Source: Gammaproteobacteria bacterium (GTDB lineage: Bacteria; Pseudomonadota; Gammaproteobacteria; Thiohalomonadales; Thiohalomonadaceae). From it: a stretch of DNA of 64,000 nt. Under the pieces are notes generated by a model. It worked only from the letters and a program-made list of their open reading frames with translations, had not been told where the DNA came from and did no database searches. Shown here piece by piece: positions 42,981 through 51,547 of this stretch; positions within the stretch are counted from its first letter, which is position 1, and each line of letters begins with the position of its first letter. The stretch is from assembly GCA_023228645.1 (NCBI GenBank), contig JALOAT010000002.1:132545-196544 (forward strand). Direction: 5' to 3'. Both the position numbers and the translations under genes were made by a program.

Positions 42981-44264
42981 TCAGATCCGCGCCAGCACCC
43001 GCGCCGCGGCGGTGATGGTGTCGTCCAGGTCCTGCCGGGAGTGAGCCGCCGAGACGAACCCCGCCTCGTAGGCCGACGGCGCCAGGTACACGCCCTCGTC
43101 GAGCATGCCATGGAAGAAACGCTTGAAGCGTTCGGCGTCGCAGCGGCTTACCGCCTGGCCGTAACTGGTGATCTTGTCCTCGGTGGTGAAGAATAGTCCG
43201 AACATGCCGCCCACATGATTTTCGCTCATGGGCACGCCGGCACTCTTGGCCGCGGCCATGAGGCCGTTCACCAGGTAGTCGGTCTTTTCCGCCAGCGCCG
43301 CGTAGAAACCGGGCTCGCGCACGAGCGCCAGGGTGGCGAGACCGGCGGCCATGGCCACCGGATTGCCCGACAGCGTGCCGGCCTGATACACGGGGCCGAG
43401 CGGTGCGATCTTTTCCATGATGGCGCGCTTGCCGCCGAAGGCGCCCACCGGCATGCCGCCGCCCACCACCTTGCCGAGGGTGGTGAGGTCCGGAACGATG
43501 CCGTAGTGCGCCTGCGCGCCGCCCAGGGCGACGCGGAAGCCGGTCATCACCTCGTCGAAGATCAGCACGGTGCCGTGTTCATCGCACACCTCGCGCAGGC
43601 CTTCGAGAAAACCGGGCACCGGCGGGATGCAGTTCATGTTGCCGGCCACCGGCTCGACGATGATGCAGGCGATCTGGTCACCCACCTTCGCGAAGGTATC
43701 GCGCACAGCGGCGAGGTCGTTGTAGGGCAGGGTCAGGGTGTGCTCGGCGAGGGCCGCCGGTACGCCCGGGCTGCTCGGCACGCCGAGGGTGAGTGCGCCG
43801 GAGCCGGCCTTCACCAGCAGCGCATCGGAATGGCCGTGATAACAGCCCTCGAATTTCACGATCGTGTCGCGGCCCGTGTGGCCGCGGGCGAGGCGGATGG
43901 CCGACATGGTGGCCTCGGTGCCGGAGCTGACCATGCGCACCAAGTCCATCGAAGGCACCAACTCGCACAGCAGGTCGGCCATGACGGTCTCGCGCACCGA
44001 GGGTGCACCGAAGGACAGGCCATCGGCCGCCGTGTCCTGCACTGCCTTCACCACCGCCGGATGGGCATGGCCGACGATGGCCGGGCCCCACGAGCCCACG
44101 TAATCGATGTAGCGCCGCCCCTCTTCGCTCCACAGATAAGGCCCGTTGACGCGTTTGACGAACACCGGGTCGCCGCCCACACCGCGGAACGCCCGCACGG
44201 GGGAATTTACACCGCCCGGGATGTGTTGCTGGGCGGCGGTGAAGAGGTTTTGCGAGTTTTGCAT
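42981..44264 (-). CDS. hemL: Glutamate-1-semialdehyde 2,1-aminomutase
   Basis: PLP enzyme forming 5-aminolevulinate in the C5 route to haem. The 427 residues include FTAAQQHIPGGVNSPVRAF, YIDYVGSWGPAIVGHAHP, MVSSGTEATMSAIRLARG, LIFDEVMTGFRVA and the PLP lysine in TTLGKVVGGGMPVGAFGG. All are standard HemL features. It leads a two-gene unit with the glyoxalase-like gene. The start has only a weak AGAAAGA upstream. Confidence 0.97.
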   Translation of the reverse strand: MQNSQNLFTAAQQHIPGGVNSPVRAFRGVGGDPVFVKRVNGPYLWSEEGRRYIDYVGSWGPAIVGHAHPAVVKAVQDTAADGLSFGAPSVRETVMADLLCELVPSMDLVRMVSSGTEATMSAIRLARGHTGRDTIVKFEGCYHGHSDALLVKAGSGALTLGVPSSPGVPAALAEHTLTLPYNDLAAVRDTFAKVGDQIACIIVEPVAGNMNCIPPVPGFLEGLREVCDEHGTVLIFDEVMTGFRVALGGAQAHYGIVPDLTTLGKVVGGGMPVGAFGGKRAIMEKIAPLGPVYQAGTLSGNPVAMAAGLATLALVREPGFYAALAEKTDYLVNGLMAAAKSAGVPMSENHVGGMFGLFFTTEDKITSYGQAVSRCDAERFKRFFHGMLDEGVYLAPSAYEAGFVSAAHSRQDLDDTITAAARVLARI

Positions 44265-44677
44265 GGGTATCGATCTTTCTTCTTGAATCTACGGAAGTGT
44301 CGCCGGTAGGTGGGCCGTCGAGCGTCCAGGGCGGGCCGGCGAGGCCTTGCCCATCATACGCCCAAGCGGCTTGCAGGTTCGGCGTCAGCCCTGCCGAGTG
44401 CCCGTTGTCCGGCCATAAGGGCGTTCCGGATTGTAGGCACCACCCTGCGAGGGGACAAGGCGAGCACATCGCCATTCGGTTACAGACGTATGGCCGAATG
44501 TACGCGGCGCAGATGTGTCTTTTCCCTGGTCGACTGCGGCAAATCACCTGTTATCACCTTCCTTTGGCGCTCCGCAGCTATTCCCTTCAATGACTTATGG
44601 GTGGCATAGATATTGCCATTCCATCGATGTTTTCCCCGCGTCGCAAGGAGGCGTTGCCTAGCCATGAAACATCGTCG
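44265..44677. promoter_or_regulatory. Divergent intergenic region between hemL and the TonB receptor
   Basis: A 413-base gap without a convincing gene. A hairpin CATTCGG (44473-44479) with CCGAATG (44494-44500) is present. An AAGGAG lies at 44645-44650, followed by a five-codon mini-frame ATG AAA CAT CGT CGA TGA (44664-44681) that overlaps the receptor start ATG at 44678. This could couple translation. I looked for a cobalamin riboswitch and did not recognise one. Confidence 0.5.
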
Positions 44678-46693
44678 ATGAGACCCATGATGATCTACGC
44701 GCGCCTCACCCACATCTCCTGTCTGATTCCCAGCCTCTTCATCATCGCTTCCGGCGCTCAGGCACAAACCACTGATGAAAGTGCTGCACCGCCGGACCAC
44801 CCCTTGATTTCCGTTACCGCGACGCGGATGGCCTCCGAACTCCAGGACACCACGGCCGCAGTCACCGTGGTCGGCAAGCAGGAACTGGACACCATCAAGT
44901 TCACCAGCGCCACCACCGAGCTCATGAAGCGGATCCCGGGCTACAGCATGATCCGCAACCTGCGCATTCCCAGCGGCCGCAATTACACCATCAACCTGGT
45001 CGACGGCCTGGCCACGCGCGCGGCCTTCGGCACCGGCACCATCTCGGGCGCGGAAGACACCAACACCTTCGACATCGAACGGGTGGAGGTGGTGCGCGGG
45101 CCCGCCTCCGCGCTCTATGGCAGTAACGCCCTCGGTGGCGTAATCAACGTCATCACCCGCGAGCCGCCGCTTGATCCGGAATACCGCGTATGGGGTGAAC
45201 TGGGTGAGCACCAGCGCCGGCGTGGCGGCGTTTCGGCCGCGGGTACCCACGGCGCGGTGGGTTATTTCGCCGACGCCAATTTCCTCGACACCGACGGCTG
45301 GCAGGACCGCACCGCGCGTCGTCGGCGCGCCGCCAGCGGGAAGCTCCAGTTTGCGCCGGACCTCCAGTCCAGCGTGACGGTCCGCGCCGAATACCTGGAC
45401 AACTTCCAGGAGGACCCGGGCTCGCTGAGCGAGGCGCAGTTCAAGAGCGACTGGCGCCAGGCGGCGGTGCTGGATGCCTACAACGACGAGGAATCCGTGT
45501 CCGGCACCGTCAAGTACGAGCGCCAGATGAACTCCCGTTCCGCCTTCGACATCTCCTACGGCGTCAGGAACAGCCAGACCGAGGGTACGCCTTCCTACAG
45601 CGCCACCGGCGGGATCAGCAGCAACGACGTGGTGAATCACAACCTGGTCGCGCTGTACCGGCAGGACTTCGAAGCCAGCCGTTCGCAACTGATCACCGGC
45701 CTGGACCTGCTGCACAGCGCCCTGGACACCACCACCTTCGAGGGGCGCACCACGTCCAGCGCCATAGCCCAGCAGTTCGACGTGACCGCCGTCGGCACCT
45801 CGCCGTTCATTCAATACGAGATCGCCCCGCTCGAGCGCCTGCGCCTGTCGCTCGGTGCGCGCTACGACCGCATCGAGTACTCCGCCGAGGGTCACAAGAC
45901 CTCGCGCGGGACCACCACCCGCTTCGACGAATCCAAGACCTTCGGCCACGTGAGCCCCAAGGCGGGCGCCAGTGTCGACCTCGATCCGCACAACACCGCC
46001 TGGGTCGGTTACGGGCAGGGCTTCGTGGTGCCGAGCCGTACCCATCTGTTCGTGGGCGGTCGTGGCTACGACCCCAACCCGGATCTCGATCCTGAACGGG
46101 CCGAAAACGTGGAAGTTGGCCTGCGCGGCCGGTTTCCGGCCAGCCGCTTCACCTACGACGTGGCCCTTTACCGCACCACCATCACCGACATGCTGGTGGA
46201 AAACGAGCACCTGGAGAAATACGTCAACGCAGGCGAGGTGCGGGTCCAGGGCGTGGAGACCTTGCTGGGTTGGCAGCCGCACGACCACTGGCGCCTGGAT
46301 GTGGCGCACACCTACGCCGACAACCGCTACCTCGACTACGTGGACGGCAGTGACGACCTGAGCGGCAATACCCTTCAGGCCTCGCCCAAGCATCACCTGG
46401 ACACCCGCCTCACCTGGATGCCGGTCACCGGACTCGCCGCCGAGCTGGAGTGGAACACCATCACTGAGTACTACACCAGCGACAGCAACGACGACCCGGC
46501 CGGCAAGGCCGACCGGCCCGATCTGTTCCACCTGCGCGTCACCTGGACCGGCGCGCACTGGTCCTGGTGGGCGCACGTGTTGAACCTCACCGACGAGAAG
46601 TACGCCGAACGGGTGAGCTACGGCACGGACGGTCGTGAGTATGACGTGGGTCTCCCGCGCACGTTCTACGCCGGGCTTTCCTACCAGTGGTAG
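44678..46693 (+). CDS. TonB-dependent outer-membrane receptor
   Basis: A 671-residue outer-membrane transporter. It has a signal peptide ending ASGAQA, a possible TonB box near HPLISVTATR, a plug domain with VEVVRGPASALYGSNALGGVINVIT, and a long beta-barrel ending in a C-terminal aromatic (YQW). Such receptors import metal chelates, vitamins or other scarce compounds using energy from TonB. The receptor leads a six-gene group with reductase-type proteins, 23 bases from the next gene, so it probably supplies their substrate or metal. Ligand cannot be read from the sequence. Start ATGs at 44687 and 44690 are alternatives. Confidence 0.9.
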   Translation: MRPMMIYARLTHISCLIPSLFIIASGAQAQTTDESAAPPDHPLISVTATRMASELQDTTAAVTVVGKQELDTIKFTSATTELMKRIPGYSMIRNLRIPSGRNYTINLVDGLATRAAFGTGTISGAEDTNTFDIERVEVVRGPASALYGSNALGGVINVITREPPLDPEYRVWGELGEHQRRRGGVSAAGTHGAVGYFADANFLDTDGWQDRTARRRRAASGKLQFAPDLQSSVTVRAEYLDNFQEDPGSLSEAQFKSDWRQAAVLDAYNDEESVSGTVKYERQMNSRSAFDISYGVRNSQTEGTPSYSATGGISSNDVVNHNLVALYRQDFEASRSQLITGLDLLHSALDTTTFEGRTTSSAIAQQFDVTAVGTSPFIQYEIAPLERLRLSLGARYDRIEYSAEGHKTSRGTTTRFDESKTFGHVSPKAGASVDLDPHNTAWVGYGQGFVVPSRTHLFVGGRGYDPNPDLDPERAENVEVGLRGRFPASRFTYDVALYRTTITDMLVENEHLEKYVNAGEVRVQGVETLLGWQPHDHWRLDVAHTYADNRYLDYVDGSDDLSGNTLQASPKHHLDTRLTWMPVTGLAAELEWNTITEYYTSDSNDDPAGKADRPDLFHLRVTWTGAHWSWWAHVLNLTDEKYAERVSYGTDGREYDVGLPRTFYAGLSYQW

Positions 46694-46716
46694 TCGGCCC
46701 CATGAGGAGACTTTCG

Positions 46717-47688
46717 ATGCTGGCCTTTCGCTTCTGGGCGGCGCTGTGCCTGGCCCTGTGCGGACAGCACGTCGCGGCGGAGCCGCTGTGGCTGTCGGAC
46801 CAACCACCCGACCCGGCCATGACCGCGCGGCTGCGCAGTGCCCACGGCGGCTGGTTGGAACCCGGCCCGCGGGGCACGTTTTTCAAACGCCTGTGGCTGC
46901 GCGCCGGGGCGATCCCGGCCACGGCCGGTTATGCCACGGCGGTAGAGGGCGGCGAGGTCCTGTTGCAGGATCCTGCCGGTGCACACAGCACACCATCGGC
47001 TGCTGACTCTGCAGGGAAGCACAGCCACTGGCGTTTCCCCGTGGCCAAGGAGGGTTTCTACAACGTCTATTTGACCCAGCGAAAGGTGCGGGACACCCGC
47101 CTGCACGTCAGCATGGCCAAGGCGGAAGTGCTCAAGCACAGCTGCCGGGAGGGCCATGACGACGTGCAAAGCAAAATGCCGCCCAAACACCTGGCGAGCA
47201 TTCCCCTGGAGCTCGTCCGCGAACGCCTCCACAAGGAAGATTTCCATACCCGCCTCGGCTTCGGTGACACGGTGACCTTTCGCGTGCTGGCGTACGGCGC
47301 GCCCGTGGCAGGCGCGGAGGTGACGCTGAATACCATGTCGGGCTGGCGCAATACCGCGCACAGCGACGCGGAAGGCCGCGTACATTTCACGCTGGTGCGC
47401 GACTACTTCCCGGATTGGGCGGATTTCGATTACCGCCATCGCCAGGACTTCCTGGTAATCGCCACCCTGGATCGGGCCGAGGCCGGCACGCTGGACGGCG
47501 TGCCCTACGCGCGCACCCGCTACCAGGCCACCCTGGCTGGCCAATACCATCCGTCCAGCCGCGATTACCAGTCCTACGCCTACGGCCTCACCATCGGCCT
47601 GTTCGGCTTGAGCTTCGGCGGCCTGGGCGCCTACATCTATCGCCGACGCCGCACCCGGCCGTTTCGCGAGGTGCGCTTCCATGATTAG
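46717..47688 (+). CDS. Periplasmic DUF4198-like protein with C-terminal membrane anchor
   Basis: A 323-residue protein with a signal peptide (MLAFRFWAALCLALCG, cleaved near HVAA). The central part (about 155-275) resembles DUF4198 immunoglobulin-like domains linked to cobalt, nickel or other metal uptake, with FGDTVTFRVLAYGAPVAGAEV and a SDAEGRVHFTL segment. A C-terminal helix (YGLTIGLFGLSFGGLGAYIY) followed by RRRRTR anchors it in the inner membrane. The ATG at 46717 is chosen for GAGGAG seven bases before; GTG 46687 and ATG 46702 are in frame. It overlaps the next gene by eight bases. Confidence 0.75.
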   Translation: MLAFRFWAALCLALCGQHVAAEPLWLSDQPPDPAMTARLRSAHGGWLEPGPRGTFFKRLWLRAGAIPATAGYATAVEGGEVLLQDPAGAHSTPSAADSAGKHSHWRFPVAKEGFYNVYLTQRKVRDTRLHVSMAKAEVLKHSCREGHDDVQSKMPPKHLASIPLELVRERLHKEDFHTRLGFGDTVTFRVLAYGAPVAGAEVTLNTMSGWRNTAHSDAEGRVHFTLVRDYFPDWADFDYRHRQDFLVIATLDRAEAGTLDGVPYARTRYQATLAGQYHPSSRDYQSYAYGLTIGLFGLSFGGLGAYIYRRRRTRPFREVRFHD

Positions 47689-48649
47689 GCAGTGGGTTAA
47701 CGGCATCGACCTCAGGCGCTTCCGCTTCTGGCTGCAACTGGGCTTTTTCGTGCTGTTCATCTATGGCGGTTACGCGGCCGTGAACCTGGGCAACAGCCTG
47801 CCTACCTTCGCCTGTGGCTTTGTCGGTGAAAGCCGCGGCGGTGTGTGTTACCTGCTGCCGCTGCAACACCAGTTGAGCGTGCCCTGGCAGCGGCTGTTCA
47901 GTTGGGCGATTCTCGGCGTTCTTGAGGCCTTCGTGTTGTTTGCGCTGTGGTTCTTCGTGCTCAACAAGGCCTGGTGCGGCTACGCCTGCCCGCTCGGCAC
48001 CTTGCAGGACTGGATCACCGCGCTGCGCACACGTCTGGGCGTGCGCTTTTCGCGCTACCGCGAGGCCGCCTTCCGCCGCCTCACGGTGATCAAGTACGTG
48101 TTGCTTGCCCTCACCCTCCTCATGCCCCTGGCGGTGGGCGGCGGGCTGCTGCCGCACAGCCTGGGCACGCCCTTTTGCGACATCTGCCCGGGCCGCATGA
48201 TCCTCCCGCTGTTCACCGGCGACACCTCGCAGCTCACGGTCAATTTCGCGGAAAAGAGCACCATGATCATGACCGCATTGGGCATGCTCATCACCGGCGG
48301 ATTCTTCGCGGGCGCCTTCGTGAAAAAGCGCTTCTTCTGTTTTTTCTGTCCCATGAGCGCGCTGCACTACCTGCTCTCCCGGCCCGCCCTGCTGCAACTG
48401 CGCAAGGACGGCGACAAATGCACCCGGTGTGGTGATTGCTACCGGGTGTGCGACATGGATATCAAGGAGATCGCCGACGAGGTGAACACCACACGCATCA
48501 TGCAGGACGACTGCATCCTGTGCCTGAAGTGCGTCTCCGCCTGCCCGGAGGACGGTGCCCTCAAGGCCACCTTCGCGGGCGTCACCCTTTTCGAAGCGAC
48601 CGAACAGGGCTTCATCAAACGCATGAACAAAGGAGCCGCCGGTGACTGA
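47681..48649 (+). CDS. NapH/CcoG-like membrane ferredoxin
   Basis: A 322-residue inner-membrane protein with about five helices and a C-terminal cytoplasmic ferredoxin domain. It has paired cysteine motifs WCGYACPLG (C99, C103), CDICPG (C166, C169) and FCFFCPMSA (C220, C223), as in NapH and NosR. Two 4Fe-4S sites follow: C247, C250, C253, C257 and C278, C281, C284, C288. It could move electrons from quinol or a periplasmic donor to the cytoplasmic reductase encoded next. It overlaps both neighbours by eight bases. Not NapH proper, since no nap genes are present. Confidence 0.85.
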   Translation: MIRQWVNGIDLRRFRFWLQLGFFVLFIYGGYAAVNLGNSLPTFACGFVGESRGGVCYLLPLQHQLSVPWQRLFSWAILGVLEAFVLFALWFFVLNKAWCGYACPLGTLQDWITALRTRLGVRFSRYREAAFRRLTVIKYVLLALTLLMPLAVGGGLLPHSLGTPFCDICPGRMILPLFTGDTSQLTVNFAEKSTMIMTALGMLITGGFFAGAFVKKRFFCFFCPMSALHYLLSRPALLQLRKDGDKCTRCGDCYRVCDMDIKEIADEVNTTRIMQDDCILCLKCVSACPEDGALKATFAGVTLFEATEQGFIKRMNKGAAGD

Positions 48650-49910
48650 GCGTCAACCCGTATCGTTCAATCACAGCCGCCAGGCGCGCGAGGCGGAGAA
48701 CATCCTCGATCACATCACCGACCGCTTCGATGACAACCCGCGGGGGATGGATTATTTCTACGACCTGTTCCGCCGCGTCTACTGCCAGGGCGAGGCGCTG
48801 CCGTACGAAGGGATGCGCATTGGCACCACCTGCATCCAGGCGCCGGAAGAGTTGATCCACGCCGTCGGCGCTACCCCGGTGCGGTTGTGCAACGGCGCCT
48901 ATCACTACGACCAGATCGGTGGTGACTTCATGCCCGCCAAGTCCTGTTCGTTGGTGAAGGCGACGTTGGGGATGCTCAGCAGTCAGGACCCGGTGCCACG
49001 CATTGGAAACCTCGACTTGATCGTCAACCCCACCACTTGCGACCAGAAGAAAAAGGCGAGCGCCATGATCGAGGCGATGGGCCACCGGGTGTACGATCTG
49101 GAACTGCCGCCGGCCAAGGAGAGCGAGGAGGCGCGGCTCTACTGGCAGCGCAGCGTGCGGCAGTTCGCCGTGCGGCTCAGTGAAGTCACCGGCCAGCGTC
49201 TGACCCGCAAGGCACTCAAGGCGGCCATGGCGCGCACGGCGCGCGCGCAGGCGGCGTTCCGCGCGCTGCATCAGCTTCGCAAGAGCCAGCCCGCGGTGTT
49301 CCTCGGCAAGGACGCCTTCCTGGTCACCAATGCGTTCTTCTTCGACGACATCGAGCGTTGGACCGCGGCGGTGGAGGCATTGAACGAGGAGTTGCAGCAA
49401 CGCCTGCTGGAGAACTTTCAGGCGGCCCAGCGCAAGGCGCCGCGCATCCTGTTCACCGGCTCGCCGCCCATCTTTCCCAACCTCAAGCTGCCGCTGCTCA
49501 TCGAAGAGGCCGGCGGCGTGGTGGTGGCCGACGAGACCTGCTCGGCCAACCGCATGCTCTACGACCTGACCGCGGTGGACGAGTGGCGCCTCGACGACAT
49601 GGTCGATGCCCTCGCCGATCGTTATCTGAAGCCCTGCACCTGCCCCATCTTCACCCGCAACGACGACCGCCGGCGCCGGCTGCTGGAACTGGCCGACAGC
49701 TTCGCCGTGGATGGTGTGGTCTACCAGGCCTTCGCCGGCTGTCAGGTGTACGAGATGGAGCAGCGCAGCATCGCCGAGGCGCTCTCCGCAAAAGGCATTC
49801 CCATGCTCTACGTGGAGACCGATTACAGCCCCGACGACATGGGCCAGCTTTCCACCCGCATCGAGGCCTTTCTCGAGTCCATCAAGACCCGCAAGAGAAA
49901 ACGCGCATGA
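48642..49910 (+). CDS. Double-cubane-cluster / 2-hydroxyacyl-CoA dehydratase-type reductase
   Basis: A 422-residue protein of the HgdB/BcrC/YjiM family. Single-polypeptide members with an adjacent activator form the double-cubane cluster proteins, which reduce small molecules at very low potential. Candidate cluster cysteines are C64, C83, C102, C133, C300, C332, C334 and C367, in motifs such as GTTCIQAPEE, KSCSLVK, NPTTCDQKKK, ADETCSANR and AGCQVYEMEQ. Start is GTG at 48642 with AAGGAG upstream. The stop overlaps the activator start (ATGA). No CoA-pathway genes are near, so a dehydratase role is less likely than a reductase. Confidence 0.87.
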   Translation: MTERQPVSFNHSRQAREAENILDHITDRFDDNPRGMDYFYDLFRRVYCQGEALPYEGMRIGTTCIQAPEELIHAVGATPVRLCNGAYHYDQIGGDFMPAKSCSLVKATLGMLSSQDPVPRIGNLDLIVNPTTCDQKKKASAMIEAMGHRVYDLELPPAKESEEARLYWQRSVRQFAVRLSEVTGQRLTRKALKAAMARTARAQAAFRALHQLRKSQPAVFLGKDAFLVTNAFFFDDIERWTAAVEALNEELQQRLLENFQAAQRKAPRILFTGSPPIFPNLKLPLLIEEAGGVVVADETCSANRMLYDLTAVDEWRLDDMVDALADRYLKPCTCPIFTRNDDRRRRLLELADSFAVDGVVYQAFAGCQVYEMEQRSIAEALSAKGIPMLYVETDYSPDDMGQLSTRIEAFLESIKTRKRKRA

Positions 49911-50710
49911 ACTATTTCGCCGGCATCGACATCGGCTCAACCGCTATCAAGGTGGCCGTGGTGGACGAGACGGGGAGACTCGTCGGGGTCCACGTCACCG
50001 CCTCGGGCAGCCTGTTCCACAAGAATGCCAAGGAGGCGCTGGCACGCCTGCTTACCGATCTGGCGCTGAGCCGCGACGACGTGCGCTATGTCATCGCCAC
50101 AGGCTACGGCCGCAAGCTGTTCAAGGAGGCGGACGACTCTATCAGTGAGATCACCGCCAACGCCATCGGCGCCCACGAGGCGGGCAAGGCCTTCGGCGGC
50201 GTGCGCACCATCATCAACATCGGCGGCCAGGACTCCAAGGCGATCCAGATCGATGCCAACGGCCATGTGGTCAATTTCGCCATGAACGACAAGTGCGCCG
50301 CCGGCACCGGCCGTTTCCTCGACGTGGCCGCCCGCAACCTGGAGATCGATCTGGAGGAGCTGGGCGATTGCCACTTCAACAGTCAAAGCGCGCCGCTCGC
50401 CATCAACAGCACCTGCACGGTGTTCGCCGAATCGGAGATCATCGGCCTGCTGGCCAGCGGCCACGACAAGGCAGCCATCGTCGCCGGGATCCACTACTCC
50501 ATCGCCAAGCGCACCGTGCGCCTGGCCAAGCGCGTGGGCATCGAGGGCCGGGTCTATTTCGACGGCGGTCCCGCCCTCAACAAGGGACTGGTGGCCGCCA
50601 TCGAGGACGAACTGCAACGGCAGCTGGTGGTTCCAGAACACCCGCAGACCACCACCGCCTTCGGCGCCGCCATGCTCGCCCGCAGTGAACACCTGGTGGA
50701 ACAGGCATGA
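49907..50710 (+). CDS. BadF/BcrA/HgdC-type ATP-dependent activator
   Basis: A 267-residue ASKHA-fold ATPase that fires electrons into its partner reductase with ATP hydrolysis. Motifs: GIDIGSTAIKVAVVD (phosphate 1), INIGGQDSKAI (phosphate 2), and FDGGPALNKGL. Each subunit gives two Cys, C130 (NDKCAAGTGRFLD) and C170 (NSTCTVFAESE), to one 4Fe-4S cluster bridging the dimer. The length and cysteine spacing match HgdC and the YjiL/DCCP-reductase type. The start ATGA overlaps the reductase stop, and the gene overlaps the next one in the same way. Confidence 0.94.
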   Translation: MNYFAGIDIGSTAIKVAVVDETGRLVGVHVTASGSLFHKNAKEALARLLTDLALSRDDVRYVIATGYGRKLFKEADDSISEITANAIGAHEAGKAFGGVRTIINIGGQDSKAIQIDANGHVVNFAMNDKCAAGTGRFLDVAARNLEIDLEELGDCHFNSQSAPLAINSTCTVFAESEIIGLLASGHDKAAIVAGIHYSIAKRTVRLAKRVGIEGRVYFDGGPALNKGLVAAIEDELQRQLVVPEHPQTTTAFGAAMLARSEHLVEQA

Positions 50711-51417
50711 CCCCCATTGAGCAGACCCTGGTCAGCTTCCCCATGGCCGCGGTGCTGGGGCTGGTGTTCGGCATGGGGGCGTGCACCCTGGCCTGTCTGC
50801 CCTATCTGGGCCCGGTGTTCCTCGCCAGCGACGGCGGCGTCCGCCGCTCCTGGCGCATCCTGCTGCCGTTCTCCCTCGGCCGGTTGGGTGGCTACGCCGC
50901 CCTCGCCACCGCGGCCGGCGCCCTCGGCGAGTACCTGGGCGGTCAGATCGCGGAGGCCGCCCAGGTGCGCGCCCTCATCGGCGTCGCCGCCATCCTCATC
51001 GGCCTCGCTCTGTGGCAGCGCCGCACCGGCGCACCCACCTGCCATGGCGGTGCTGCAGGCCGCAACGACGAGCGGCCGTTACAGCGTGTGGAATCCGCCG
51101 CGACCCTTCCCGGTCGTGGCCGCCCGCTGCTCCCCGGCGGTTTGCTGCTGCTCGGCGCCGGCATGACCCTGACCCCGTGTGCGCCGCTGGGAACGGTGCT
51201 TTTCTCCGCCGCCGTCAGCGCCAGCCCCTGGCACGGCCTGCTGCTCGGCCTCGGCTTCGGTCTCGGCGCGATCTTCATCCCGTCACTGGTCTACGGCATC
51301 GGCGCCGCCTGGATCGGCGCCCGCCTGCGCGAGCAACTCCAGCACCACCGCGTCACCGCCACCCGGCTGAGTGCTGCGCTGCTGGTGCTGACAGGGGTGG
51401 GCAACCTGCTGCGCTAG
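50707..51417 (+). CDS. TauE/SafE or CcdA-like membrane protein
   Basis: A 236-residue polytopic protein with about six helices. It resembles the sulfite exporter TauE/SafE and cytochrome biogenesis CcdA/UreH_2 families. The first helix has GMGACTLACLPYLGPV and the fourth TLTPCAPLGTV, the Cys/Pro pattern seen in CcdA-like thiol-electron carriers. A His-containing loop (TCHGGAAG) lies between the halves. It could pass reducing equivalents or a metal across the membrane for the upstream genes. It ends the tight operon and starts with a 4-base overlap (ATGA). Confidence 0.78.
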   Translation: MTPIEQTLVSFPMAAVLGLVFGMGACTLACLPYLGPVFLASDGGVRRSWRILLPFSLGRLGGYAALATAAGALGEYLGGQIAEAAQVRALIGVAAILIGLALWQRRTGAPTCHGGAAGRNDERPLQRVESAATLPGRGRPLLPGGLLLLGAGMTLTPCAPLGTVLFSAAVSASPWHGLLLGLGFGLGAIFIPSLVYGIGAAWIGARLREQLQHHRVTATRLSAALLVLTGVGNLLR

Positions 51418-51547
51418 CGCGCCGGGCGAATGGGAGAAAGGCGAGCAACCACAGAAGCGACGACATGGAACTCGCAGGTGCAGAGAGGTAATTCCTCTAA
51501 AAAGACGCAAACAACGCCGAGGAATCAACCATTCTCTTCCACGAGCG

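Noticed and set aside
44297..44677. Cobalamin riboswitch before the TonB receptor
   Set aside because: I looked for the conserved B12-box core and did not find a convincing match; only a small hairpin at 44473-44500 is seen.
44480..46807. 775-residue minus-strand frame over the TonB receptor
   Set aside because: Antisense shadow of a well-supported receptor; no recognisable protein features.
47681..48649. True NapH or NosR for nitrate or nitrous oxide reduction
   Set aside because: No napA, napG or nosZ genes nearby; operon context is a different reductase.
48642..50710. Benzoyl-CoA reductase or 2-hydroxyglutaryl-CoA dehydratase
   Set aside because: Only one catalytic subunit is present and there are no acyl-CoA ligase, transferase or aromatic pathway genes.
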